22,859 bases of DNA, from contig JAZTWP010000084.1 of NCBI GenBank assembly GCA_045636025.1, positions 1 through 22,859 on the forward strand, in the 5' to 3' direction. The stretch comes from UBA1081 sp045636025. Lineage in GTDB: Bacteria; Bacillota; Clostridia; Oscillospirales; Acutalibacteraceae. Both the position numbers and the translations under genes were made by a program. Numbering within the stretch: position 1 is the stretch's first letter; each line of letters begins with the position of its first letter. The notes beneath the pieces were generated by a model. The model worked only from the letters and a program-made list of their open reading frames with translations. It was not told where the DNA came from and did no database searches. Shown piece by piece: positions 15,355 through 22,722 of the stretch.

Positions 15355-16860
15355 TTATCTGTAATTGATTCCAACTGCCAGTAACATAAAGCCGACAGCA
15401 ATAATTCCTTCAAGCACAAAAAGTTTCCATGACCATTTGATCCATGTTTTGTAAGAAACACCGACCATACCGATTGCAAGAATCATAATTCCGCTTGTGG
15501 GGTAAAGAAGGTTTGTGAAACCGTCTGCCATACAGAATGTAATAACCATTGACTGCCTTGTAACACCGAGAAGGTCGCAGAGAAGGCTCATAAGAGGCAC
15601 AATAAGAAATGCCTTTGCTGTGCCGCTGCCTACAAAAAATTCAAGAAGTGCTATAAATGCAAACATAAGCAGAATTGCAGTAAAGGGTGAGATTCCCTGC
15701 ATAAGATTGTTTATAAAGTAAAGAAGAGTGTGCATTATCTTGCCTTCGTCAAGAATGTATGAGATTGCAAGCACAAAAATAACAAGGGGAAGTGCGGGGA
15801 GAATTGTCATAACGCCTTCACCGAAAGTTTTCCACAGATTCTTACCGTGAAGACCCGATTTTCTGCCTGCAAGAAGACCTCCGAGAGGGAAGAAGATTGC
15901 CATTGCGGCAAGTGATGCAATACCGCCGATATCACTCAAAATCTCAATACCTGTGTTGTTTCCGACAATGCTCAGTACAAAAGAAGCAATAATTCCGACG
16001 AATACCATTCCGAGGCAGACACAGAAAATCTTTGTAGCATCCTTGACTTTGGTATTGTCAAGCACGGGCATACATTTTTCCATTGAATATTTTTCTCTTA
16101 TAAGCTTGTCGCTTTCGTATGCGATTGATTTTGCGGGATTTTTTTCAATGCGTTTTGCATAAAAAATGAGATATGCAGTAAGTGATACAAAAACAACAGC
16201 AAAGATTATAAGTCTTAACCACAGACCTGAAAAAACTTCAAGCCCTGCAAGTTTCTGAACAGTTATAACATTAAAAGGGTTGAAAGTTGCAGCAGTAAAG
16301 CCGAATGCGATTGAAACAAGGCTCATGCCGAGACCGACGAGTGAGTCCCATCCCATTGCAAGGGAAACTGCAACAGCAATAGGCACAAGGGTAAGACTCT
16401 CTTCAAGAATACCTGCTGTTGAGCTCATAAACATACCTGCAAATACCATAACGGCAATGAGCACATATCTGTTATGGCTGAATTTTTTTACAATTGATGC
16501 CATAATGTATTTAAGCACATTAATTCTGTCAAGAATCAGGAAAGTACCGCCCACAAGCACAAGGATTGCAAGAATCGCAAGTCCCGTTGTTGCGTTGTCC
16601 GATGTGAAAGCCATTACGGGGGACGCAATGATTTTCCAGATGGGGATTCTGTAATCTTCAACGGGTGTGTATGTATCGTTTATGATTGACCCGTTGTCGT
16701 CTGTTGCATATTCACCTGCAGGAACAACTTGTGTAAGCACACCCACAAGAACAAGCACTCCGAGAAGTACTCCGAGTATGCTTTTTATGGTCTTTTTGTC
16801 AATCGAAAGCCCGTCTGAATATTTTTCGGAAGCTTCTTTTGTGACTTCTTTATGCGCCAT
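15355..16860 (-). CDS. YfcC-family transporter (basic amino acid / C4-dicarboxylate carrier-like)
   Basis: A 501-residue membrane protein with about 12 hydrophobic segments. Signature stretches include VVPAGEY near the start, GMFMSSTAGILEESLTLVPI, GFTAATFNPFNVITVQKLAG and the C-terminal VGSGTAKAFLIVPLMSLLCD with MADGFTNLLYPTSG. These are typical of the YfcC/ArcD-like part of the ion transporter superfamily, often annotated as arginine/ornithine or basic amino-acid antiporters. The actual substrate cannot be told from sequence. The start at 16860 follows ACGGAG with suitable spacing; a 29-residue longer frame from 16947 would span the promoter. It is the first gene of a three-gene operon and is divergent from the GH35 gene. 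Confidence 0.88.
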   Translation of the reverse strand: MAHKEVTKEASEKYSDGLSIDKKTIKSILGVLLGVLVLVGVLTQVVPAGEYATDDNGSIINDTYTPVEDYRIPIWKIIASPVMAFTSDNATTGLAILAILVLVGGTFLILDRINVLKYIMASIVKKFSHNRYVLIAVMVFAGMFMSSTAGILEESLTLVPIAVAVSLAMGWDSLVGLGMSLVSIAFGFTAATFNPFNVITVQKLAGLEVFSGLWLRLIIFAVVFVSLTAYLIFYAKRIEKNPAKSIAYESDKLIREKYSMEKCMPVLDNTKVKDATKIFCVCLGMVFVGIIASFVLSIVGNNTGIEILSDIGGIASLAAMAIFFPLGGLLAGRKSGLHGKNLWKTFGEGVMTILPALPLVIFVLAISYILDEGKIMHTLLYFINNLMQGISPFTAILLMFAFIALLEFFVGSGTAKAFLIVPLMSLLCDLLGVTRQSMVITFCMADGFTNLLYPTSGIMILAIGMVGVSYKTWIKWSWKLFVLEGIIAVGFMLLAVGINYR

Positions 16861-16899
16861 TTTAATTCTCCGTTTCAAAATATGATAATCTAGCATTAC

Positions 16900-16928
16900 A
16901 TTATATAACAAATTGTTTGTGATTACAA
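16900..16928 (-). promoter_or_regulatory. Probable promoter of the YfcC transporter operon
   Basis: On the minus strand TTGTAA (16923-16928), a 17-base spacer and a perfect TATAAT (16900-16905), about 40 bases upstream of the start codon. Confidence 0.72.
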
Positions 16929-16988
16929 TAAATATTTGCAATAACATAGAAAAAATTTTTAATTTTATAACTTTATTTTCTCAAAAGG

Positions 16989-17017
16989 TTGTAATTTCAG
17001 GATTTTGATGTTATAAT
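16989..17017 (+). promoter_or_regulatory. Probable promoter of the GH35-TRIC operon
   Basis: TTGTAA (16989-16994), a 17-base spacer and TATAAT (17012-17017) preceded by TG (17009-17010), an extended -10. The -35 and -10 hexamers and spacing equal those of the divergent transporter promoter. Confidence 0.75.
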
Positions 17018-17049
17018 AATGAAAATTATTATGTATTAATATGCATATT
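17013..17049 (+). promoter_or_regulatory. Candidate operator palindromes over the GH35 transcription start
   Basis: A perfect inverted repeat, ATAATAAT-GAAA-ATTATTAT (17013-17032), overlaps the -10 and probable start site. A second perfect palindrome, AATATGCATATT (17038-17049), follows in the leader. Their position is where a repressor would bind. AT-rich palindromes can arise by chance, so the regulatory call is tentative. Confidence 0.4.
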
Positions 17050-17093
17050 GTATGTAAAATACATTCCAAAGCACGAACAGGAGCGATTCGCAA

Positions 17094-18875
17094 ATGGAAA
17101 ACAATCAGACTTTTTCTATCGGAAATGAAAGCTTTCTGCTGAACGGTGAGCCGTTCACTATCGTATCCGGAGCTATTCATTATTTCAGAGTTCCCAGAGA
17201 ATACTGGAGAGACAGACTCCTCAAGCTCAAGGCTTGCGGTTTCAACACTGTTGAAACTTATGTTGCATGGAACTGTCATCAGAAGAATGAAGATGCTTTT
17301 GATTTCAGCGCAAACAATAACATCGAAGAGTTTCTTGATATTGCTGCAGAACTCGGTCTTTACGCTATTGTAAGACCCGGTCCCTACATCTGTGCAGAGT
17401 GGGAATTCGGCGGCTTTCCCTGGTGGCTTCTCAGATATGATGATATTGAACTCCGTTGTATGAATGAAAGATTCATCGGTTTTGTTGATAAGTACTTTGA
17501 TGAACTTATCCCCAGACTTGCAACTCATCAGATTACAAACGGTGGCAATGTTATTATGGTTCAGGTTGAGAACGAATACGGCAGCTGGGGTAATGATGAA
17601 AAATATATGAAGTATATCGCAGATGCTCTTGTTTCAAGAGGAATCGATGTGCCTCTCTATACTGCAGACGGTATTGAAGACCATATGCTTGCAAACGGCT
17701 CTGTTGAAGGCATTTTCAAGACTGTAAAGTTTGGTGCAAACCCCTCAGTAAACTTCCCCTATCTTCGTGAATTCCAGCCTGACGGACCTCTTATGTGCTC
17801 AGAATTCTGGAACGGCTGGTTTGACCAGTGGGGTTACAAGCATTATGAAAGAAAGCCTTCTGATGCTGCAAAGAGCTTACAGAGAATTATGGCAGACAAT
17901 GCATCAGTTTCTACATACATGTTCTGCGGCGGTACAAGCTTCGGCTGGATGAACGGTGCAAACTTCGACGGTGAATACAAACCCATCGTAAACAGCTACG
18001 ATTCAGACGCTCTTCTTACTGAAAACGGTGAGATTACAAAGAAATACGAGCTTTTCAAGGAAACAATTGCAAGACATGTGAAGCAGACAGAGGAAACACC
18101 TCTTGATCCTCAGGTTCCCACAATCAAGTACGGTTCTGCTCCCTTTACACATACTGCAGAACTTTTTGCAAACATTGATAACCTCTCAAGTGCGTTTGAA
18201 CTTCTCAAACCCGTTCCCATGGAAAAACTCGGTCAGGGTTACGGATTTATTCTTTATAAGACACACATCAAGGGACCTTCAGATTATCAGAATCTTGTTA
18301 TCAAGGATGTTCATGACAGAGCATACATCTTCCTTAATGATGACCTTTATGCTATCCAGTCAAGAAATGATCCCGAATCAATTGTTGATATCCGTGTTCC
18401 TGCTGAAGGTGTTGACCTTACAATCCTTGTTGAAAATATGGGTCGTGTAAGCTACGGTGCAGAGCTTAAGGACTACAAGGGTATCACAGATTGTGTAAGA
18501 CTCGGTCAGACAACACTTTACAACTGGGTTGCATATCCCCTTGAACTCAATGACTTTTCAAGACTTGAATTCAAGGCAGAAAATGATATGATCTTCTACG
18601 ATCATCCTACATTCTACAGATCACAGTTCATTATTGAGGACACACCCGGTGACACATATGTCAAGCTTCCCGATTTTACAAAGGGTATGATTTTTGTTAA
18701 CGGTAAGCCTCTTTCAAGATATTGGGACAAAGGACCTCAGCTTTCAGCATATCTTCCCGCATCAATGCTTTGCTACGGTGTGAACGAAGTTATTGTTTTC
18801 GAGCTTGAAGGCGTTAAGAAGGGCAAAGATAATCCCAGAGTTTATTTTGATAATGTGCCTGAGGTTGACGGTTAA
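17094..18875 (+). CDS. Intracellular beta-galactosidase, glycoside hydrolase family 35
   Basis: A 593-residue enzyme removing terminal beta-galactose. The GH35 barrel occupies about residues 10-330. The acid/base is E161 in QVENEYGSWG and the nucleophile is E237 in CSEFWNGWFDQWG, matching E188 and E268 of human GLB1. RPGPYICAEWEFGGFPWWL (94-112) is a further signature. The C-terminal part has beta-sandwich domains, including the segment YVKLPDFTKGMIFVNGKPLSRYW. No signal peptide is present, so it would act on imported oligosaccharides. AGGAG (17079-17083) precedes the start. It shares its operon with the TRIC-type gene, whose start codon follows its stop directly. Confidence 0.96.
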   Translation: MENNQTFSIGNESFLLNGEPFTIVSGAIHYFRVPREYWRDRLLKLKACGFNTVETYVAWNCHQKNEDAFDFSANNNIEEFLDIAAELGLYAIVRPGPYICAEWEFGGFPWWLLRYDDIELRCMNERFIGFVDKYFDELIPRLATHQITNGGNVIMVQVENEYGSWGNDEKYMKYIADALVSRGIDVPLYTADGIEDHMLANGSVEGIFKTVKFGANPSVNFPYLREFQPDGPLMCSEFWNGWFDQWGYKHYERKPSDAAKSLQRIMADNASVSTYMFCGGTSFGWMNGANFDGEYKPIVNSYDSDALLTENGEITKKYELFKETIARHVKQTEETPLDPQVPTIKYGSAPFTHTAELFANIDNLSSAFELLKPVPMEKLGQGYGFILYKTHIKGPSDYQNLVIKDVHDRAYIFLNDDLYAIQSRNDPESIVDIRVPAEGVDLTILVENMGRVSYGAELKDYKGITDCVRLGQTTLYNWVAYPLELNDFSRLEFKAENDMIFYDHPTFYRSQFIIEDTPGDTYVKLPDFTKGMIFVNGKPLSRYWDKGPQLSAYLPASMLCYGVNEVIVFELEGVKKGKDNPRVYFDNVPEVDG

Positions 18876-19538
18876 ATGGATTTTGCGGATATTTTATTTT
18901 TCGCAGCAGAAATTATAGGAACAATAGCGTTCTCAATTGCAGGCTCACTCGTAGCAATACGACGTGAGCTTGATATTTTCGGGACGATAGTTGTAGGCGG
19001 TGTAACAGCCGTTGGCGGAGGTTGTATAAGAGACATACTTCTTGGCGATCTGCCTCCGAATATGTTCAGAGTTCCTGTTTATGCTGTGATTGCAGTAATT
19101 GTTGCCAGTGTTGTATTTCTTGCGGAATATCTTCTTCCTGCTGAAAAAGTTCTTGCATCAAAGGGCTATGAGTTTGTAGTCAACATTTTTGATGCGCTGG
19201 GACTTGCAATATTTGTTGTGGTGGGTATCAATTCGGCAGAAAGTTGCGGTTTCGGAGATAACGGATTCCTTGCAATCTGTGTCGGTGTGCTGACGGGTGT
19301 CGGCGGCGGCGTGATACGTGACCTGCTTGTAAAAACCGTTCCTATGATATTGCGGAAACAGGTTTATGCGCTCCCTGCAATAGTGGGCGGTATAATTTAT
19401 TATTTTATGGACAGGGCAGAGATAAACGAAATCATAAGCGTTGTGGTTACGATTGTATTTGTAATGACAGTAAGAATTCTCGCTGCGTTGCTCAAATGGA
19501 ATCTGCCAAAAGTAAAAATAGCAGAACAGACAGAATAA
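18876..19538 (+). CDS. TRIC-like (UPF0126) membrane channel/transporter
   Basis: A 220-residue membrane protein with about seven helices and an internal duplication: GGGCIRD (47-53) and GGGVIRD (143-149) mark the two repeats. This is the bacterial TRIC/YadS-YicG family. Members form trimeric cation channels, and some have been linked to glycine transport. The start codon abuts the GH35 stop with no gap and a GAGG lies inside the GH35 end, so translation is coupled. A terminator follows 6 bases after the stop. Why it is paired with a beta-galactosidase is not obvious; monovalent cation balance during sugar uptake is one guess. Confidence 0.9.
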   Translation: MDFADILFFAAEIIGTIAFSIAGSLVAIRRELDIFGTIVVGGVTAVGGGCIRDILLGDLPPNMFRVPVYAVIAVIVASVVFLAEYLLPAEKVLASKGYEFVVNIFDALGLAIFVVVGINSAESCGFGDNGFLAICVGVLTGVGGGVIRDLLVKTVPMILRKQVYALPAIVGGIIYYFMDRAEINEIISVVVTIVFVMTVRILAALLKWNLPKVKIAEQTE

Positions 19539-19544
19539 CGCATA

Positions 19545-19576
19545 AAAAACGGTCACTCTTATGAATGACCGTTTTT
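19545..19576 (+). terminator. Intrinsic terminator after the GH35-TRIC operon
   Basis: AAAAACGGTCA (19545-19555) pairs perfectly with TGACCGTTTTT (19566-19576) around CTCTTATGAA. The stem supplies its own T-tract and can work in both directions. It is almost identical to the hairpin at 20693-20718. Confidence 0.9.
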
Positions 19577-19613
19577 GATTATATGATTATCTGTTTTTAT
19601 CGGGGGTGAAAAA

Positions 19614-20669
19614 ATGAAAGAGTCTTTGAATTGGGGACTTTTGAGTAAATACAGAACGGAGCTGCTTGGTGTTGCTGCACTGATGATTATGGTTTTTCAT
19701 TGTCAGACGCTTATACAGCTGCCGATATGGTTTTCCATAATAAATGACCATCTTAACAGCGGTGTTGAAATCTTCCTTCTTTTATCGGGAATGGGACTTT
19801 ATTATTCATACAGTAAAAATAATAATTACAGCCATTTCCTAAAAAACAGAGTTGAACGGACTTTGCTTCCTTATCTGTTGATAGGGGTGTTTTATTGGTC
19901 ATGGCGATATATTTTTGCGGAATTTAACATTCCGGATTTCATTTTTAATGCATCAGGCTTTTCTTTACTTATAAGAAAAACAGGTGATTTGCTGACAATC
20001 GGTAAATCTGCATTCTGGTATGTTTCATTTATTCTCGGGCTGTATGTTATATATCCTGTAATACATAATTCTTTCAATAATGTAAGTAAAAATAAAAAAC
20101 AGAAAAATTTTGTGTTTTTTGTATTGCTTTCTGTTGTGCTTACAATCTTTATCCGTTTCTATGCTAGTGAAACCTATGCCGCTGCAGAAACCTGGCTGAC
20201 AAGAATTCCGGCATTTCTTGCAGGTTGTTATCTCGGAGAAACTATAAAAGAGAAAAGAAAGTTCAGAATTTATGACTATATTCTGATTTTTGTATGCATT
20301 CCGCTCAGAGTGCTAATAGCATTGATAAGACCTGTTTTTGATGACCTTATTCTGAGTCGTTATTTAGGTATTTTTATTGCATTTTTTGTTTGTTTTGCTG
20401 TTGCGTTTGTGCTTGAACTTTGCAAATGTAATCTGCTTAAGAAAATACTGTCTTTTTTCGGTAAAATATCGCTTGAATTGTATCTGACACACGGTATGCT
20501 TTATATTATTGTGCTGTACTATGTTCCTGATATGAGAACAACAGATGTGATTCCTGTTTCTGTCAAGGTTCTGAGCTATGCGTTGGTTATTGTTGTCTCG
20601 GTTGTTATAAGCTTTGTGTTCAGTAAAGTGTTTAACTTGTTTATGAAAAAAATTCACAGCAAAAAATAA
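19614..20669 (+). CDS. Membrane acyltransferase (acyltransferase_3/OafA family)
   Basis: A 351-residue protein with about ten membrane helices. The N-terminal YRTELLGVAALMIMVFH (13-29), with basic R14 and the conserved H29 in helix 1, is the family signature. LLSGMGLYYSYSK and FLKNRVERTLLPYLL are also typical. Such enzymes acylate sugars or other polar groups at the membrane, for example in O-acetylation of surface glycans. The ribosome site is strong (GGGGGTGA). It appears to be a single-gene unit between two near-identical terminators. It looks more AT-rich than its neighbours and interrupts the usual order downstream of jag, which suggests later insertion. The substrate is unknown. Confidence 0.87.
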   Translation: MKESLNWGLLSKYRTELLGVAALMIMVFHCQTLIQLPIWFSIINDHLNSGVEIFLLLSGMGLYYSYSKNNNYSHFLKNRVERTLLPYLLIGVFYWSWRYIFAEFNIPDFIFNASGFSLLIRKTGDLLTIGKSAFWYVSFILGLYVIYPVIHNSFNNVSKNKKQKNFVFFVLLSVVLTIFIRFYASETYAAAETWLTRIPAFLAGCYLGETIKEKRKFRIYDYILIFVCIPLRVLIALIRPVFDDLILSRYLGIFIAFFVCFAVAFVLELCKCNLLKKILSFFGKISLELYLTHGMLYIIVLYYVPDMRTTDVIPVSVKVLSYALVIVVSVVISFVFSKVFNLFMKKIHSKK

Positions 20670-20692
20670 GGTGTTTGAAAAAAACTCAAAAA

Positions 20693-20718
20693 AACGGTCA
20701 CTCTTCTGAGTGACCGTT
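20693..20718 (-). terminator. Intrinsic terminator between acyltransferase and jag (convergent)
   Basis: AACGGTCACTC (20693-20703), loop TTCT, GAGTGACCGTT (20708-20718): a perfect 11-bp stem. On the minus strand TTTTT follows directly, so it is a strong end for the yidC-jag transcript. In the plus direction it is followed by GAATTTTAT only. Confidence 0.88.
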
Positions 20719-20738
20719 GAATTTTATCTGAAGTTTAA

Positions 20739-21680
20739 TTATTCTTCTATGTTCTTTTTAACTTCGATTTTGCCGTAACGTGAAGAACCTGCAACGTCGC
20801 TTCTGGGAGCTCTGTCTGCTGATACTTCAGGTTTGTAAGCTGTTTTGCCGCCACGGTTGCCACGGTTGTTATAACCGCCTCTGCCGCCACGATTACCGCC
20901 TTTGTTGTAACCGCCTCTGCGTCTGTCACCGTGTGTGGGCTGAACACCTTCTTCAAGAGTGATGATAACTCTTCTCTCTGAATCGTAACCTACTGAGTGA
21001 GATGTAACACCTTCAATTCCCTGAATTGTTGTGTGGATGATTCTTCTCTCATAGGGGTTCATGGGATCAAGCTTGACATTTCTGCCGTACTTGAGAACCT
21101 GACTTGCTGAACGTGCAGCAAATTCTTTAAGGCTTTCTGCTCTCTTTTCACGGTAGTCACCTACATTGAGAGAAACCTTTTTCTTACCCTGAGTATTCTT
21201 GTTTGCAAAAAGACGAACAAGGTACTGAACTGAATCAAGAGTTTCACCGTGACGACCGATAAGTGCACCGTGGCTTTCACTTGTGATGAGTTCGTAAACT
21301 GTTTCCTCTTCTTCTTCGTGAGAAGTAAGAGTGATGTCTTCAATACCCATACCCTTGATGATTGTTGTGAGATATTCTCTGATTGCGGCATCGTCTTCGG
21401 GGCTGATTTCTGCAGCTTTTTTAGCGGGAGCTTCAGTTTTGGGAGCCTTAGGAGCCTTGGGTGCGGGAGCGGCTGCTTTTACAGGTGCAACCTCGTCAGC
21501 AGCTTCATAGTAAGCTCTGACCTTTGCCTCTTTACCGCCGAAAATACCGAGAAAACCTTTTTGTGCAGCCTGGATGATATCGATTTTTACATCTGCATCG
21601 ATGGGAGCATTAAGAGCTGCGATTGCCTTCTGGACAGCTTCGTCTCTTGTGTCAGCGGTAGCAATGGCTTCTTTAATCAT
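20739..21680 (-). CDS. jag: Jag/KhpB (EloR) RNA-binding protein with an RGG-like tail
   Basis: A 313-residue protein with the standard Jag order. The Jag-N domain (1-55) carries KGFLGIFGGKEAKV (41-54). An Ala/Pro/Lys linker (67-90) follows, then a KH domain with GxxG at 142-145 (GRHG) and an R3H domain ending around ERRIIHTTI (211-219). Jag/KhpB proteins bind RNA and affect cell elongation and division. The unusual part is residues 252-278: RGG, GGYN and NRGG repeats rich in Arg, Gly, Asn and Tyr, followed by a basic tail. The start has AAGGTG upstream. It lies 56 bases after yidC, in the canonical yidD-yidC-jag order. Confidence 0.95.
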   Translation of the reverse strand: MIKEAIATADTRDEAVQKAIAALNAPIDADVKIDIIQAAQKGFLGIFGGKEAKVRAYYEAADEVAPVKAAAPAPKAPKAPKTEAPAKKAAEISPEDDAAIREYLTTIIKGMGIEDITLTSHEEEEETVYELITSESHGALIGRHGETLDSVQYLVRLFANKNTQGKKKVSLNVGDYREKRAESLKEFAARSASQVLKYGRNVKLDPMNPYERRIIHTTIQGIEGVTSHSVGYDSERRVIITLEEGVQPTHGDRRRGGYNKGGNRGGRGGYNNRGNRGGKTAYKPEVSADRAPRSDVAGSSRYGKIEVKKNIEE

Positions 21681-21736
21681 TTTTTCACCTTCTTATATAT
21701 TTCACAATCAAAATACTGATTGCTGATCTTCAGATT

Positions 21737-22687
21737 TTATTTTTCAAACTCTTTGATTTTTTTGATGCTTTCTTCTTTTGAACGGCGTTCAATTGTTTCA
21801 TCAATCATATTGCGTGCAATAATTTTCTGGGGAGAGTGAGTGAAATTAAGCACAACAGTCTGGATAAGTGTGAAGAAGCTGGAGATAATCCAGTAAACGC
21901 CAACGCCTGCGGGGAACATAAATGTGAACCATACAGACATAAGAGGAGCCATAAATGTCATACAACCCATTGAGGGGTTCTTTGCCATTTCGGGATTCTG
22001 CTGCTTCTGCTTGTTGAACATAATGAAGCCTGTGATAAGGCCGAGTACAAGTACAAGTGCAGGAATAAGCCAGAGAATTGAAGGCTCTTTCCAGTTGGGA
22101 GTCTGAGTAAGGTCAAGTTTGCCGAAAAGCATAAACTGATCCTTGAGCTGCAGGATTTCATCTGAGTAAGCCTTGAGGCTGTCAGGGATATTGCTTGCAT
22201 TAAGATTGCTCAGAAGATTGATTTCAAGATCATTTGCAGTTTTTGCATCAGTTGTGATGTTAAGAGCGGCTGCAGCCTTGTTGATGAAGTCTGTGCTGAT
22301 GTTAAGAACCTTTGAAATGGGAGTTCTTACAACACCGTAAAGACCAATCATAATGGGGAACTGGATAAGAAGGGGAGCACAACCGCCTGACATGGGGCTG
22401 AAGCCTTCTTTCTGATAAAGAGCCTGAGTTTCCTCCTGAATCTTCATCTGCATTTCTCTGGTGGGCTGACCGCCGTTGGAATACTTCTGTCTGATTCGGT
22501 TGATTTTAGGCTGAAGTCTTGCCTGCTTTGCTGAATTCTTCTGCTGGCTGATTGATGAGGGGAGAAGAATGAGCTTAACGAGGAGTGTCAGCACGAAAAG
22601 TGACACGAGGTAGTTATCAAATAAGATATAAAATAAATGGAGCACATAGCCGAATGGTACGGCAAGTGCGTCGTAAAGTGATTGCAT
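21737..22687 (-). CDS. yidC: YidC/Oxa1/SpoIIIJ membrane protein insertase
   Basis: A 316-residue insertase that places proteins into the cytoplasmic membrane, alone or with SecYEG. The conserved core is clear: FVLTLLVKLILLPSS (31-45) at the hydrophilic groove, the cytosolic coiled-coil hairpin with KINRIRQKY and a methionine-rich segment, GGCAPLLIQFPIMIGLYGV, and the late PAGVGVYWIISSFFTLIQ. The groove position usually occupied by arginine appears to be lysine (K38). There is no lipobox at the N-terminus, unlike Bacillus SpoIIIJ. AAGGA precedes the start. A loop of about 70 residues between the second and third membrane regions is longer than in Bacillus homologues. Confidence 0.96.
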   Translation of the reverse strand: MQSLYDALAVPFGYVLHLFYILFDNYLVSLFVLTLLVKLILLPSSISQQKNSAKQARLQPKINRIRQKYSNGGQPTREMQMKIQEETQALYQKEGFSPMSGGCAPLLIQFPIMIGLYGVVRTPISKVLNISTDFINKAAAALNITTDAKTANDLEINLLSNLNASNIPDSLKAYSDEILQLKDQFMLFGKLDLTQTPNWKEPSILWLIPALVLVLGLITGFIMFNKQKQQNPEMAKNPSMGCMTFMAPLMSVWFTFMFPAGVGVYWIISSFFTLIQTVVLNFTHSPQKIIARNMIDETIERRSKEESIKKIKEFEK

Positions 22688-22722
22688 ATCGTCAGATCCT
22701 TATAATTCGATAGTTTTCGTAA

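Noticed and set aside
20693..20718. The paired CGGTCACTC hairpins (with 19545-19576) as transposon ends
   Set aside because: They work as terminators by structure. No transposase, terminal inverted repeat pair or target duplication is visible around the acyltransferase. Kept only as an observation.
21249..21719. 156-codon plus-strand frame opposite jag
   Set aside because: Its Cys/Phe/Ser-rich content mirrors the Ala/Lys/Glu-rich Jag linker on the other strand. No supporting motif or ribosome site.
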